64,000 nt of DNA from Stutzerimonas xanthomarina DSM 18231 (GCF_900129835.1 NZ_FQXA01000007.1:62001-126000), one strand, 5' to 3'. Counted from the first letter of the stretch, positions 8,391-18,056 are shown. The notes: generated from the letters alone by a model not told the origin. Numbers and translations are program-made.

Positions 8391-8461
8391 GTAGGGTGGG
8401 CTTCAGCCCACCAGCGTGCCGAGCGGATGATGTGAACCCGGTGGGCTGAAGCCCACCCTAC
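8391..8461. repeat. REP-like inverted repeat between glcF and glcG
   Basis: Perfect 22-base inverted arms lie at 8391-8412 and 8440-8461, beginning GTAGGGTGGG and ending CCCACCCTAC, around a 27-base centre. Each arm also holds its own small palindrome (GGGCTTCAGCCC). A second element with the same GTAGGGTGG outer core lies at 20336-20401. This is the form of a paired REP/BIME element; it could fold as an mRNA-stabilising or attenuating stem between glcF and glcG. Confidence 0.82.
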
Positions 8462-8512
8462 GTTGCACTTGAATACGCGCCTTGGCGCAAACCGAATTCA
8501 ACAGGAGAAACC

Positions 8513-8914
8513 ATGAAAACCAAAGCCATGCTGACCCAGACCGAAGTGACCGCCATCCTCGCCGCCGCGCGCAGCGAAGCGCAGAACAACGGCTGGGCCG
8601 TGACTATCGTCGTGGCTGACGACGGCGGCCATCCGCTGGCGCTGGAACGTCTGGACGGCTGTGCACCGATCGCCTCCTACATTGCTACCGAAAAGGCGCG
8701 CAGCGCCGCGGTGGGGCGTCGCGAAACCAAGGGCTACGAGGACATGGTCAATGGCGGCCGCAACGCCTTCCTATCCGCTCCTGTGGTCTGCTCGCTGGAA
8801 GGCGGCGTGCCGGTAATCGTCGATGGCCAGGTGATCGGTTCGGTCGGTGTCTCCGGCGTGACCGCTGCTCAGGATGCCCAGGTCGCCAAGGCCGGCGTTG
8901 CCGCTGTCGGTTAG
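8513..8914 (+). CDS. glcG: GlcG/HbpS-family protein
   Basis: The protein has 133 residues, the typical size for the GlcG/HbpS heme-degrading-like fold, with the family pattern VTIVVADDGGHPLALERLDG and the C-terminal GSVGVSG. It is found in glc operons of enterics and pseudomonads. Its biochemical role in glycolate use is not established; related proteins bind heme or cobalamin. The ATG at 8513 has CAGGAG a few bases upstream. No signal peptide is visible, so it should be cytoplasmic. Confidence 0.88.
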   Translation: MKTKAMLTQTEVTAILAAARSEAQNNGWAVTIVVADDGGHPLALERLDGCAPIASYIATEKARSAAVGRRETKGYEDMVNGGRNAFLSAPVVCSLEGGVPVIVDGQVIGSVGVSGVTAAQDAQVAKAGVAAVG

Positions 8915-9037
8915 AGCATGAGAAGAACGCTGGAGGCGGGACGAAAAGTAGCGGCGTACCCCGCGGCAGTTCCGGCCACAGCGACTGATCAGCAGCTACC
9001 TGCGGGTGGCTGAACAACGAACAATAGAGGTTTTGTC

Positions 9038-11218
9038 ATGAGCGAACGCGTAACTCTGGGCCGCCTGCAAGTGGCGGCCAACCTGCAACGCTTTATCGAA
9101 GACGAAGTTCTGCCGGGCACCGGCGTTGATGCAGCCGCGTTCTGGAAGGGCTTCGACGAGCTGATCCACGACCTGGCGCCGAAGAACCGTGCCCTGCTGG
9201 CCGAGCGCGACCGTCTGCAGGTCGAATTGGACAACTGGCACCGCAGCAATCCGGGCCCGATCAGCGACATGCCGGCCTACCGCAGCTTCCTCGAGTCCAT
9301 CGGCTACCTGCAGCCCGAGCCGGGCGAAGTGAAGATCAGCACCAGCAACGTCGACAGCGAAATCGCCACCCAGGCCGGCCCGCAACTGGTGGTGCCGATT
9401 GGCAACGCCCGCTACGCGCTGAACGCCGCTAACGCCCGCTGGGGCTCGCTGTACGATGCGCTTTACGGCACCGATGCCATCAGCGAAGAAAACGGCGCGC
9501 AGAAAGGCCCGGGCTATAACGATGTGCGCGGCGCCAAGGTCATCGCCTTCGCGCGCAACGTCCTCGATCAGGCCGCGCCGCTGGCCGAAGGCAGCCATGC
9601 CGATGCGACCAACTACCGCGTGCAGGATGGCCAGCTCAAGGTGACCTTGGAAAACGGCAGCGTCACCGGTCTGAAGCAGCCGGAGAAATTTGTCGGTTAT
9701 CAGGGCGAAGCCGTCGAGCCGACCGCGATTCTGCTGAAGAACAACGGCCTGCACGTTGAGATCCAGATTGATCCGAACAGCCCGATTGGCCAGACCGATG
9801 CTGCCGGCGTCAAGGATTTGCTGGTCGAAGCCGCTGTCACCACCATCATGGACTGCGAGGATTCCACTGCCGCAGTCGACGCCGACGACAAGGTGCTGGT
9901 CTACCGCAACTGGCTGGGCCTGATGAAAGGCGATCTGGTTGAAGATCTCGAGAAAGGCGGCAAGCGCATCACTCGCCGTCTCAACGCCGACCGCGAATAC
10001 ACCGCCGCCGATGGCTCGAACCTGACGCTGCACGGCCGCTCGCTGTTGTTCATCCGCAACGTCGGTCACCTGATGACCAACCCGGCGATCATCGACGGCG
10101 AAGGCCATGAGATTCCCGAAGGCATCATGGACGGCGTGGTCACCAGCCTGATCGCCAAGCATGACCAGCAGCGCAAGGGCAACTCGCGCACCGGCTCGAT
10201 GTATATCGTCAAGCCGAAGATGCACGGGCCGGCCGAAGTAGCGTTCACCGACGAGCTGTTCGGTCGCGTCGAAGACCTGATCGGTCTGCCGCGCCATACC
10301 CTCAAGGTCGGCATCATGGACGAGGAGCGTCGCACCAGCGTCAACCTCAAGGCGTGCATCGGTGCTGCGAAGAACCGTGTCGCCTTCATCAACACCGGCT
10401 TCCTCGACCGTACGGGCGATGAGATGCACAGCATCATGGAAGCCGGCGCCGTACTGCGTAAGGGCGACATGAAGGGCACCGCCTGGATCCAGGCCTACGA
10501 GCGCAACAACGTGCTGGTCGGCCTGAACTGCGGCCTGCGTGGCAAGGCGCAAATCGGCAAGGGCATGTGGGCCATGCCGGACCTGATGGCTGCCATGCTC
10601 GAGCAGAAAATTGGCCACCCTAAAGCCGGCGCCAACACCGCCTGGGTGCCGTCGCCGACCGGCGCCACGCTGCATGCGCTGCACTACCACCAGGTCGACG
10701 TACAGGCCGTCCAGGCCGAGCTGGAAAAGATCGATCTCGCCGCCGAGCGCGACAAGCTGACCAATGATCTGCTGACCATTCCGGTCGCGCCGGAGCGCAA
10801 CTGGTCGGCCGCCGAGATCCAGCAGGAGCTGGACAACAACTGCCAGGGCATTCTCGGCTACGTGGTGCGTTGGGTTGAGCAGGGCGTCGGTTGCTCCAAG
10901 GTGCCGGACATCCACGATGTCGGCCTGATGGAAGACCGCGCCACGCTGCGTATCTCCAGTCAGCATCTGGCCAACTGGCTGCGTCACGGTGTGGTCGGCG
11001 AAGCGCAGGTTCGCGAAACGCTGGAGCGCATGGCCAAGGTGGTCGATCAGCAGAACGCTGGCGATCCGGCCTACCGCCCGATGGCCACCGACTATGCTGG
11101 ATCTGCTGCCTTCCAGGCGGCGTGCGATCTGGTGTTCAAGGGGCGCGAGCAACCGAGCGGTTATACCGAGCCGTTGCTGCATGCCTGGCGCCAGCGCTTC
11201 AAGCAGCAGGTCGGTTGA
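9038..11218 (+). CDS. glcB: Malate synthase G
   Basis: The 726-residue enzyme condenses glyoxylate with acetyl-CoA to malate and so assimilates the product of GlcDEF. The length and the start [16 protein letters not shown] are typical of the G isoform. Recognisable segments include [29 protein letters not shown] (binding and catalytic residues of the TIM barrel) and [16 protein letters not shown] ribosome site precedes the ATG. A terminator follows, so the glc transcript probably ends here, before the permease gene. From memory, glcB lies elsewhere in P. aeruginosa; its place inside the glc cluster resembles the E. coli arrangement. Confidence 0.98.
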   Translation: MSERVTLGRLQVAANLQRFIEDEVLPGTGVDAAAFWKGFDELIHDLAPKNRALLAERDRLQVELDNWHRSNPGPISDMPAYRSFLESIGYLQPEPGEVKISTSNVDSEIATQAGPQLVVPIGNARYALNAANARWGSLYDALYGTDAISEENGAQKGPGYNDVRGAKVIAFARNVLDQAAPLAEGSHADATNYRVQDGQLKVTLENGSVTGLKQPEKFVGYQGEAVEPTAILLKNNGLHVEIQIDPNSPIGQTDAAGVKDLLVEAAVTTIMDCEDSTAAVDADDKVLVYRNWLGLMKGDLVEDLEKGGKRITRRLNADREYTAADGSNLTLHGRSLLFIRNVGHLMTNPAIIDGEGHEIPEGIMDGVVTSLIAKHDQQRKGNSRTGSMYIVKPKMHGPAEVAFTDELFGRVEDLIGLPRHTLKVGIMDEERRTSVNLKACIGAAKNRVAFINTGFLDRTGDEMHSIMEAGAVLRKGDMKGTAWIQAYERNNVLVGLNCGLRGKAQIGKGMWAMPDLMAAMLEQKIGHPKAGANTAWVPSPTGATLHALHYHQVDVQAVQAELEKIDLAAERDKLTNDLLTIPVAPERNWSAAEIQQELDNNCQGILGYVVRWVEQGVGCSKVPDIHDVGLMEDRATLRISSQHLANWLRHGVVGEAQVRETLERMAKVVDQQNAGDPAYRPMATDYAGSAAFQAACDLVFKGREQPSGYTEPLLHAWRQRFKQQVG

Positions 11219-11276
11219 GCGGCATCAGCAAGACAGTCGGCGGTCAGCATGAGCTGATCGCCGACGCGATTTGATG

Positions 11277-11307
11277 AGCCCCGGGCGCTTCCAGCGTCCG
11301 GGGCTTT
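11277..11307 (+). terminator. Rho-independent terminator after glcB
   Basis: The stem AGCCCCGGGCGC / GCGTCCGGGGCT has a small loop and one mismatch and is followed by TTT. It lies 58 bases after the glcB stop. Confidence 0.75.
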
Positions 11308-11417
11308 CGAGCAAGAGAGGCGGACTAACATGACTTGCTAGTCAGCTTCTCGGACTGAGGTGATTCTTCATTTCAGCCATGCGTGGGACCGGGCTTTCCC
11401 GGATGTAAGCGGTTCAC

Positions 11418-11430
11418 AACAAAAAACAAG
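11418..11430 (+). promoter_or_regulatory. Putative Hfq/Crc A-rich (CA) motif in permease leader
   Basis: AACAAAAAACAAG directly abuts the GGA ribosome site of the permease. It contains the AAnAAnAA pattern that Hfq binds with Crc to block translation of catabolic genes in Pseudomonas. The crc gene is present at 40206-40985. Transporters for secondary carbon sources are usual targets, which fits. Confidence 0.55.
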
Positions 11431-11440
11431 GAACCCAACA

Positions 11441-13150
11441 ATGAGTCAGACACTGCTGTCCATACTGGCCTTCGTGCCGCTGGTGCTGGCGGGGGTACTG
11501 CTGATCGGCTTTCGCTGGCCGGCCAAGTACGCAATGCCGCTGGTTTTCGTGCTCACTGCGTTGATCGGCCTTCTGGCTTGGGACATGACCTTCAACCGGG
11601 TCCTGGCTTCCACGCTGCAAGGCCTTATTCTTACCGCTGCGATCCTCTGGATCATCTTTGGCGCCATCCTGCTGCTGAACACGCTCAAGCACTCCGGGGG
11701 CATCGCTTCGATTCGTCGCGGCTTCGCCAACGTGAGCCCGGACAAGCGCGTACAGGTGCTGATTGTGGCCTGGCTGTTCGGTTGCTTCATCGAAGGCGCC
11801 TCGGGCTTCGGTACGCCGGCTGCGGTCGCTGCACCGCTGCTGGTCGCTCTGGGCTTCCCGGCCCTGACGGCGGTTGTGCTGGGCATGATGGTGCAATCGA
11901 CGCCGGTATCCTTCGGTGCGGTAGGGACGCCGATTCTGGTGGGTGTCGCCGGTGGTCTGGACCAGGCGACGCTCGGCGGGCAACTGGCTACCGTGGGCAG
12001 CAACTGGGACGTGTTCTTCCAGCTGATCTACTCCCGCGTGGCGATCATCCATGCGCTGTGCGGCATCCTCATGCCGCTGATCATGATCTGCATCATGACG
12101 CGCTTCTTCGGCCGCAACCGCTCCTGGAGCGAAGGGCTGGCGATGGCCCCGTTTGCCATCTTCACCGGTCTGGCGTTCGTCATCCCCTATGCCGCTGCCG
12201 GTGTGTTTCTCGGCCCGGAATTCCCGTCGATGATCGGCGCGCTGGTCGGCCTGGCCATCGTGGTTCCGGCCGCCAAGGCGGGCTTCCTGCTGCCGAAAAC
12301 CAGCTGGGACTTCGCCCCGGCCAGCGAGTGGCCGGTGGAGTGGATGGGCAAGATCGAGATGAAGATCGATGACGTCGCTGGACGTACACCGATCTCCGTG
12401 CCGATGGCCTGGGCGCCGTACCTGCTGCTGGCGATCTTCCTGGTGATGTCTCGCATCTTTCCGCAGCTCAAGGCGGCGTTGATGTCGGTCAGCTTCGGCT
12501 GGAAGGACATCCTCGGTGAAACCGGCGTCTCCGGTACGCTGGAGCCGCTGTATTTGCCAGGTGGAATTCTCTGCATGGTGGTGCTGGTTACCTTCTTCCT
12601 GCATCGGATGAAGGCTGCTCAGCTGGGCGCTGCCATCACCGAATCGAGCAAAACGCTGCTGGGTGCCGGCTTCGTGCTGATCTTCACCATCCCGATGGTG
12701 CGAATCCTGATCAACTCGGGCGTCAACGGCTCCGACCTGGTATCGATGCCGGTGGCCATGGCGCAGCTGGTGGCCAACAGCGTGGGCGGTGTCTATCCGT
12801 TCTTCTCGCCTGCGGTCGGCGCCTTGGGTGCCTTCATCGCCGGCTCCAACACCGTGTCCAACCTGATGCTCTCGCAGTTCCAGTACAACACTGCCGGGCT
12901 GCTGGGGATTTCCGGGGCGCTGATGGTGGCGCTGCAATCGGTGGGCGCCGCGGCGGGCAACATGATCGCTATCCACAACGTCGTCGCGGCTTCGGCCACG
13001 GTCGGCCTGCTGGGGCGCGAAGGCATCACGCTGCGCAAAACCATGCTGCCGACCCTGTACTACCTCGTACTGGCCGGTACCATCGGCCTGATCGGCTTTT
13101 ACGTGATGAACATCGGCGATCCGCTGGTGGGAATAGCGACCGCCAGTTGA
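11441..13150 (+). CDS. L-lactate/glycolate permease, LldP/GlcA family
   Basis: The protein has 569 residues and about 12-14 membrane-spanning segments, all typical of the LctP family of lactate/glycolate:proton symporters. The conserved region includes [16 protein letters not shown] and [17 protein letters not shown]. The ATG at 11441 ([11 protein letters not shown]) follows AAGGA; a longer frame from 11360 is not supported by a ribosome site. Position beside glcB points to glycolate import (GlcA), while overall similarity would equally allow LldP; members often carry both substrates. It has its own leader with an A-rich motif and is flanked by terminators, so it is a single-gene transcription unit. 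Confidence 0.92.
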   Translation: MSQTLLSILAFVPLVLAGVLLIGFRWPAKYAMPLVFVLTALIGLLAWDMTFNRVLASTLQGLILTAAILWIIFGAILLLNTLKHSGGIASIRRGFANVSPDKRVQVLIVAWLFGCFIEGASGFGTPAAVAAPLLVALGFPALTAVVLGMMVQSTPVSFGAVGTPILVGVAGGLDQATLGGQLATVGSNWDVFFQLIYSRVAIIHALCGILMPLIMICIMTRFFGRNRSWSEGLAMAPFAIFTGLAFVIPYAAAGVFLGPEFPSMIGALVGLAIVVPAAKAGFLLPKTSWDFAPASEWPVEWMGKIEMKIDDVAGRTPISVPMAWAPYLLLAIFLVMSRIFPQLKAALMSVSFGWKDILGETGVSGTLEPLYLPGGILCMVVLVTFFLHRMKAAQLGAAITESSKTLLGAGFVLIFTIPMVRILINSGVNGSDLVSMPVAMAQLVANSVGGVYPFFSPAVGALGAFIAGSNTVSNLMLSQFQYNTAGLLGISGALMVALQSVGAAAGNMIAIHNVVAASATVGLLGREGITLRKTMLPTLYYLVLAGTIGLIGFYVMNIGDPLVGIATAS

Positions 13151-13167
13151 TGGTGGCGTGAATCCGG

Positions 13168-13195
13168 ACGGGCGGCCCAGGCCGCCCGTTTTGTT
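13168..13195 (+). terminator. Rho-independent terminator after the permease
   Basis: The stem ACGGGCGGC-ccag-GCCGCCCGT is followed by TTTTGTTT, 18 bases after the stop codon. It is a strong intrinsic terminator. Confidence 0.88.
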
Positions 13196-13306
13196 TGTCC
13201 GGAAAATATTTGCAGGCTCGCGGTCTATCGCCAGGCCTCCGGCGTTTGGCGGTTCGCGGTGTTCTGGTATAGCGTGCAGCGCAACCGAGACTGATCGAGG
13301 TGAATG

Positions 13307-13474
13307 ATGAAAAAGTGGCAATGCGTGGTGTGCGGATTCATCTATGACGAAGCCGAGGGCTGGCCGGACGACGGCATCGCTCCGGGCACCGCCTGGGAGG
13401 ATGTGCCGGAAGACTGGCTGTGCCCCGACTGCGGCGTCGGCAAGGTGGACTTCGAAATGGTCGCGGTCGGCTGA
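13307..13474 (+). CDS. rubA: Rubredoxin
   Basis: The protein has 55 residues. The two iron-binding motifs are CVVCG at residues 6-10 and CPDCG at 39-43, in the canonical layout with a single Fe(SCys)4 site. Two ATGs are adjacent (13304 and 13307); the second gives the usual MKKWQC start and better spacing from GAGG. It carries electrons from the reductase encoded next to it, either to an alkane hydroxylase (AlkB, not seen in this window) or for oxidative-stress defence. The pair is co-directional with one base between stop and next start. From memory P. aeruginosa has two tandem rubredoxins here; only one is present in this sequence. Confidence 0.95.
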   Translation: MKKWQCVVCGFIYDEAEGWPDDGIAPGTAWEDVPEDWLCPDCGVGKVDFEMVAVG

Positions 13475-13475
13475 T

Positions 13476-14678
13476 ATGAACGAATCGAACGATACAAACC
13501 TGCCTCTGGTGATCATCGGTACCGGGCTAGCGGGCTACAACCTCGCCCGCGAATTTCGCAAGTACGACAGCGAGACGCGGCTACTGCTGATCACCGCAGA
13601 TGATGGTCGCTCCTATTCCAAGCCCATGCTCTCGACCGGCTTCGCCATGAACAAGGATGCCGACGCGCTCGGCATGACGGTCGCGGGGCCGATGGCGATT
13701 CAGCTCAACGCCGAGATTCGCACCCACACCCGGGTGACGCGCCTTGACCCGGTCAATCGCCGCGTCTGGATCGGCAACGAGCCCGTGCCCTACCGCGATC
13801 TGGTGATCGCCTGGGGTGCGCAGACAATCAACGTGCCCGTTGCCGGCGATGCGCAGGACGCGATCTTCCCGATTAACGATCTGCTCGATTATGGCCGTTT
13901 CCGCGAGGCGGCAAAGGGCAAGCGGCGCGTGCTGATTCTCGGTGCTGGGCTGATTGGCTGCGAGTTTGCCAATGACCTGTTGCAGGGTGGCTATGAGGTG
14001 GAGCTGGTGGCGCCCTGTGAGCAGATCATGCCGTCACTGCTGCCGGTCGAATCGGCCGCGGCGGTGCAGCGTGGGTTGGAATCGCTGGGCGCGCGTTTCC
14101 ATCTCGGTCCGGTACTCGAGCGGCTGGATCGCGAAAATGACGGGCTGCAGGCGCAGCTGTCCGACGGTCAGCGAATCCAGTGCGATCTGGTGGTCAGCGC
14201 CGTGGGTTTGCGGCCGCGCACCGAGCTGGCCGAAGCCGCGGGTCTGCGCGTCAACCGTGGCATCGAAGTCGATCGCCTGCTGCAGACTTCAATGGAGCAC
14301 GTCTACGCGCTGGGCGATTGTGCCGAAGTGGACGGGCTCAACCTGCTGTATGTGATGCCGCTGATGAGTGGCGTCCGTGCGCTGGCCAGAACCCTCACCG
14401 GCCAGCCGACGCCTGTCACTTACGGACCCATGCCGATCACGGTGAAGACGCCGATCTGCCCGCTGGTGGTTTCACCACCGGCAGCAGGCAGCAATGGCAG
14501 CTGGAGCGTCGAGGGTGAAGGCAATGATCTGAAAGCATTGTGTCAGGATCAGGAGGGCCGCCTGTTGGGCTACGCCCTGACCGGAACGGCCGTACAGCAG
14601 CGTCTGGCACTCAATAAGCAATTGCCGCCGGTGTTGGCGGAACTGCCTCAAGTTCTGTCCTTAAAGTCTTCGCATTGA
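13476..14678 (+). CDS. rubB: Rubredoxin-NAD(+) reductase
   Basis: This 400-residue FAD-dependent NAD(P)H oxidoreductase passes electrons from NADH to rubredoxin. The FAD-binding motif [10 protein letters not shown] is near the N-terminus, the NADH-binding [12 protein letters not shown] in the middle, and the second FAD motif in YALGDCAE. The start chosen is ATG 13476, immediately after the rubA stop, which implies translational coupling. The C-terminal domain of about 80 residues matches the pseudomonad RubB/AlkT type. Confidence 0.93.
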   Translation: MNESNDTNLPLVIIGTGLAGYNLAREFRKYDSETRLLLITADDGRSYSKPMLSTGFAMNKDADALGMTVAGPMAIQLNAEIRTHTRVTRLDPVNRRVWIGNEPVPYRDLVIAWGAQTINVPVAGDAQDAIFPINDLLDYGRFREAAKGKRRVLILGAGLIGCEFANDLLQGGYEVELVAPCEQIMPSLLPVESAAAVQRGLESLGARFHLGPVLERLDRENDGLQAQLSDGQRIQCDLVVSAVGLRPRTELAEAAGLRVNRGIEVDRLLQTSMEHVYALGDCAEVDGLNLLYVMPLMSGVRALARTLTGQPTPVTYGPMPITVKTPICPLVVSPPAAGSNGSWSVEGEGNDLKALCQDQEGRLLGYALTGTAVQQRLALNKQLPPVLAELPQVLSLKSSH

Positions 14679-14777
14679 TTCGGCAAAGCACTGGCGAGGA
14701 CTGGCGCGAGTGCTAGCAGCGTGCCATGCTCCGTTGATCCGCTGGCGCAGCCTAGAGCTGCTGCAGCGGTATGGCAT

Positions 14778-14804
14778 GCTGCTCGGAGAGCAGCAAAAAA
14801 AAAA
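14778..14804. other. Hairpin plus A10 tract in the hupN leader
   Basis: A perfect stem GCTGCTC-gga-GAGCAGC (14778-14794) is followed directly by ten A residues, 24 bases before the hupN ATG. On the + strand this is not a terminator, since no U-run follows. Read on the complement it would be a T-run followed by a stem. It may be a 5'-UTR structure affecting HU translation. Confidence 0.45.
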
Positions 14805-14827
14805 CAATAAAGATGTAGAGGCTATCT

Positions 14828-15100
14828 ATGCGCAAACCGGAACTCGCAGCCGCTATCGCCGAAAAGGCCGATCTCACCAAGGATCAGGCCAACCGAGTAC
14901 TCAACGCCGTACTGGATGAAATCACCAACGCACTGAACCGCAAGGACAGTGTCACCCTGGTAGGTTTCGGCACCTTCGTACAACGACACCGCGGGGCCCG
15001 TACAGGCAAGAACCCGCAGACGGGCGAACCCGTCACCATCAAGGCCAGCAACACTGTGGCTTTCAAGCCGGGAAAGATGCTGAAAGACGCGATCAACTAA
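14828..15100 (+). CDS. hupN: HU-family nucleoid protein, HupN type
   Basis: The 90-residue protein starts MRKPELAAAIAEKADL, the pseudomonad HupN paralogue rather than HupB (MNKSELIDAI). It has the helical dimerisation half, GFGTF, and the DNA-intercalating arm RTGKNPQTGEP with the proline at the arm tip. It bends and compacts DNA as a homo- or heterodimer. It stands alone on the + strand between rubB and the SCP2-like gene, the place expected in pseudomonads. Confidence 0.95.
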   Translation: MRKPELAAAIAEKADLTKDQANRVLNAVLDEITNALNRKDSVTLVGFGTFVQRHRGARTGKNPQTGEPVTIKASNTVAFKPGKMLKDAIN

Positions 15101-15237
15101 ACGTCGCGCCGCCCGGGGCCGCCCAGGCTCCGGGTCAGCATGACCGAACGGTCCACTCCAGACCCCTCTGTTCTCCTGCTTTCGCCGCACGGACCAGCCG
15201 CTACAATGCCGCTTTTCCAACCATCAGTCGGTCAGCC

Positions 15238-15624
15238 ATGAAATTTCGCTTTCTTCTCTGGATGCTTGGTCGCCTGATGGCCAAGTCCAGCCGCACCAAT
15301 CCTGATTTCCAGAAACAGCTCGGCGATAAAGACCTGACCTTCCAGCTGCATACGCTCGACGGCAAAGTCGCGCGGCATTACGTGGTCAAGGATCAGCGCG
15401 TGACGAGTCACGGCGGCACCGCAACCGATCCAGCGTTCGCCATCGGATTCAAGGACAGCGCCTACGGCTTCGCCACCATGAATGCCAAGAACAAGCAATT
15501 GGCCTTTATGCAGGGCATCCAGAACAAGGACATCCAGATCCAGGGCAACACAGCGCTGGTGATGTGGTTCCAGGGCATGACCAAGTATCTGAAGCCCCGC
15601 AAGAAGAAGGTCGAGGCGGCTTGA
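15238..15624 (+). CDS. SCP2 sterol-binding-domain-like protein
   Basis: The 128-residue protein has a hydrophobic/basic N-terminus (MKFRFLLWMLGRLMAK) and a central region with SCP2-like features: FQLHTLDGKVARHYVVKD, TDPAFAIGFKD and IQGNTALVMWFQGM. It ends in a lysine-rich tail. SCP2-like folds bind lipids or acyl-CoA, but the function of this bacterial group is unknown. A gene like this follows hupN in other pseudomonads. The next gene is convergent and marks the beginning of the accessory block. Confidence 0.72.
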   Translation: MKFRFLLWMLGRLMAKSSRTNPDFQKQLGDKDLTFQLHTLDGKVARHYVVKDQRVTSHGGTATDPAFAIGFKDSAYGFATMNAKNKQLAFMQGIQNKDIQIQGNTALVMWFQGMTKYLKPRKKKVEAA

Positions 15625-15654
15625 TCCAAAGGCGTGCTGCCCCTTCGGCCGCAT

Positions 15655-16314
15655 CTACCAGCTGCCATAGGGAATGCCGAACCGATCTATGTAGCGCTTC
15701 GAGGCTTCTGGTTGCGGATAGTAGTTCCCACCGGATTTTCCGAGATGTGGTCCGAGTGGTTCTATCTCAGCTTTGCGGCGGGCGACTTTTATTGGCTCAT
15801 GACACTGGTCTCGTACCCAGACCTGGATAATCCCACCTGGGGCCAAGCCTAGGTGTAACGAGGCTATCTGGCTTACTTTCCGCTGTAGTGCTTCCGTGCA
15901 TTGGCGGTGAGTTGACTCGTACATAATCGTTCTAGCTTGCTCGGGAATATCAATCCACGCGTGATACGTCTGAGGCTCCACCACCGACTGCCATCGTACG
16001 TAGATCCGCTTAGGCAGATCTGCTCCTACGACGGTACGTATTCCGCTGCCTGCTAGTCCCTTAGGCCAACCCTTGGCTACTTCTCTTTCATTTCCATAAT
16101 CGCCGCTTCCAATCACCCCAGCGCTGCCATGATTGAAGAGCTTTCCTTGCACGTCCTCTACGACGCTCGCCTCGACCCAGCCGGTCATATAGATGGGAGC
16201 AGCAAACTCTAGGCTCCACCATGGGGTCTTTGGGTCCCGCTCGGCCGTTAACGGACCGGCAATCTGACAACCAAATAAAAATAGGGTGCTTGCAAGGGCC
16301 GCCAATAGCTTCAT
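15655..16314 (-). CDS. DUF2931-like lipoprotein, putative immunity to the upstream effector
   Basis: From the ATG at 16314 the product has 219 residues and a clean lipoprotein signal, MKLLAALASTLFLFGC, with lipobox LFGC. An alternative ATG at 16329 adds five residues. That start overlaps the effector stop as TGATG, so the two are translationally coupled. The mature part (PWWSLEFAAPIYMTGWVE and the region YHAWIDIPE) resembles DUF2931 proteins, which pair with type VI lipase effectors. A periplasmic lipoprotein is the right location to neutralise a periplasm-delivered phospholipase. Base composition is lower in GC than its neighbours. Family assignment is by memory of the pattern; immunity is inferred from context. 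Confidence 0.68.
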   Translation of the reverse strand: MKLLAALASTLFLFGCQIAGPLTAERDPKTPWWSLEFAAPIYMTGWVEASVVEDVQGKLFNHGSAGVIGSGDYGNEREVAKGWPKGLAGSGIRTVVGADLPKRIYVRWQSVVEPQTYHAWIDIPEQARTIMYESTHRQCTEALQRKVSQIASLHLGLAPGGIIQVWVRDQCHEPIKVARRKAEIEPLGPHLGKSGGNYYPQPEASKRYIDRFGIPYGSW

Positions 16315-17867
16315 CACAGTAGAGTCCATTCAGGTTCGTGGGGATGCTGTCGACGAATCCCGTCCGTATCGGGGGCATTGATGTAAACCAGCTTAGCGCC
16401 GTCATGCGTCAGTTTGCCGAGCGGGTTGTTCCAGTGGGCAGAGACATGGATATATCGACTTCTCAGAAGCTCGTCCTCATCGGAGGTTGTGCTGTAGTCG
16501 CCCTTGCAAAAGCGTTCGCAAATCGACTGTAGCTCGTTCGGGAGCGAATAATTGGGGTTGTGCTCGTCCATCGCATCGAAGCGTACCCCTGCGCGTTTAG
16601 CTAGTTGGTACATCACTCGTAGATATACTCTCGAAAGCGCCCCACTAACGGAGCGTTTGAGTTGCAGGCCGGCATAGACCCTCTGTTGCCGTGGCGCTAA
16701 GCGGTCTTGCAAATCTCGGGGCAGGAGCTGCGGCGCCGGAGTGACTATCTCCAGACTGGAAGGAGCCCAACCTTCAGCAACAAGGCGCTTCATGGCAGTT
16801 TCTGCTTCGTTATAGATAGAAGTTGTTCGGACATCGATTCCTACGTTTACCGTCAATGCCTGCATGGGGCTGACAAGTACGCACTCTTCTGCCTCGTGAA
16901 GGTAGCCGCCTCCAATGTCTGAATGCGCTCCTGGCAGAGTTAACTCTGGGTGGTCTGGCTTGACTCGGCTTAAAGGGAAGTTGGCGCGCACTTCGTCTCG
17001 GGCAACGAGATGTACCACATGTTTGAAGTACTTGCGGGGCAAGTAGAGGTTGACCCAGGGCGTAATGGCACTTCGAATATTTCCCAAATTGGCTAGTCCG
17101 CCAACTGATGCGACAGTGTCGAACAAGCCAATGAACCACACGTCGATACCGTACTGGTATCGCTCTATGAAATCCGGAGCGAAACCTCTGGTAGTGTCTT
17201 GGAGGATGCTCCTCAACGGCCCCTGTAGTCCTTTAACAATTTCGTTGGCAAAGTACCTTGAGGCCGCAGCTCCCCGACTGAATCCGAAAGTGTCGAACGT
17301 CAGCGAGCTGATTGTGCAATCGGGGTTTTCTGAGACGGCTCGCGTCACGGCGGATGCGATCAAAGTGAATGCCTTCTGCACGCAGCCTTTTACCCCGGTC
17401 TCGCCACGACCCATCCCCGCGCCTAGGAAGCTGTCCTCCGTGCCGGCCTCAGTACCGATTCCGTCGACATAGATCTTGCGCGAAAGCCGTTTTTGCGGGC
17501 CATCGCCCTCGGGGCTGGCGCTTTCAATGTACAGCTCCATCAACTTACGAACATTGGTTACATCGTTCCCATAACTACTATCTGGGTCAGCCATATAGGG
17601 CTTGCAGGCAGAGTCGAGATCTTCTTTTCGCACAGGATGATGCGCACCGCAGGCGATACCTAACGCCGTATTGGCAGCGTTGTTGCCGGTGCCGTCGAAG
17701 AAGACACCAATACGCAGAGCGATCTTGGTTTTCTCGGCTGGCTTCTCCGGGTGCTTGGCGTGACGTTCGTATTCGGCCCAGCGTTGGGCGTGGATATCGA
17801 CGGGTTCGACGCCTCTGAGCTCGGCGTCGCGCTTGGCTTTCGGGATATTGGGGACGTAACCGCTCAT
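16314..17867 (-). CDS. DUF2235 alpha/beta-hydrolase, putative type VI lipase effector (Tle1-like)
   Basis: The 517-residue protein has no signal peptide. The DUF2235 hallmarks are RIGVFFDGTGNN at residues 52-63, the nucleophile elbow GFSRG at 195-199 (Ser197), an Asp in GLFDTVASVGG (Asp250) and a His in PGAHSDIGGGY (His315). Together they make a plausible Ser-Asp-His triad. Tle1 phospholipase effectors delivered by type VI secretion have this domain. The N-terminal 45 residues are charged and could be an adaptor-binding segment. No VgrG, PAAR or structural type VI gene lies in the window, so it is an orphan. It overlaps the downstream lipoprotein gene. GC content is visibly lower than flanking genes, suggesting transfer. 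Confidence 0.75.
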   Translation of the reverse strand: MSGYVPNIPKAKRDAELRGVEPVDIHAQRWAEYERHAKHPEKPAEKTKIALRIGVFFDGTGNNAANTALGIACGAHHPVRKEDLDSACKPYMADPDSSYGNDVTNVRKLMELYIESASPEGDGPQKRLSRKIYVDGIGTEAGTEDSFLGAGMGRGETGVKGCVQKAFTLIASAVTRAVSENPDCTISSLTFDTFGFSRGAAASRYFANEIVKGLQGPLRSILQDTTRGFAPDFIERYQYGIDVWFIGLFDTVASVGGLANLGNIRSAITPWVNLYLPRKYFKHVVHLVARDEVRANFPLSRVKPDHPELTLPGAHSDIGGGYLHEAEECVLVSPMQALTVNVGIDVRTTSIYNEAETAMKRLVAEGWAPSSLEIVTPAPQLLPRDLQDRLAPRQQRVYAGLQLKRSVSGALSRVYLRVMYQLAKRAGVRFDAMDEHNPNYSLPNELQSICERFCKGDYSTTSDEDELLRSRYIHVSAHWNNPLGKLTHDGAKLVYINAPDTDGIRRQHPHEPEWTLL

Positions 17868-18056
17868 GCTTCTACCTGTCCGTGGTTGAATGCCGTGAAG
17901 GCTGGTGATGGCTCGCGCGGCTGGGCATACATCCTATCTGCAGCGGCGTGGCGCACAGTAGGAAGGACGGCAATCGGTGTTTCAAGCGCGCCGTTCACAA
18001 AGCGCGCGGTTGGGTTGACTGTTTCGGGCGGGCGTCCCTGTTTCAGTGCGGCGGGC

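Noticed and set aside
8996..11182. Very long open frame (728 codons) on the complement strand
   Set aside because: It is the antisense image of glcB; high GC at third positions keeps the opposite frame open. The translation shows no domain and is not conserved-looking.
11414..13516. 700-codon complement frame
   Set aside because: It is antisense to the permease and rubA, charged and low in complexity, with no signal or domain.
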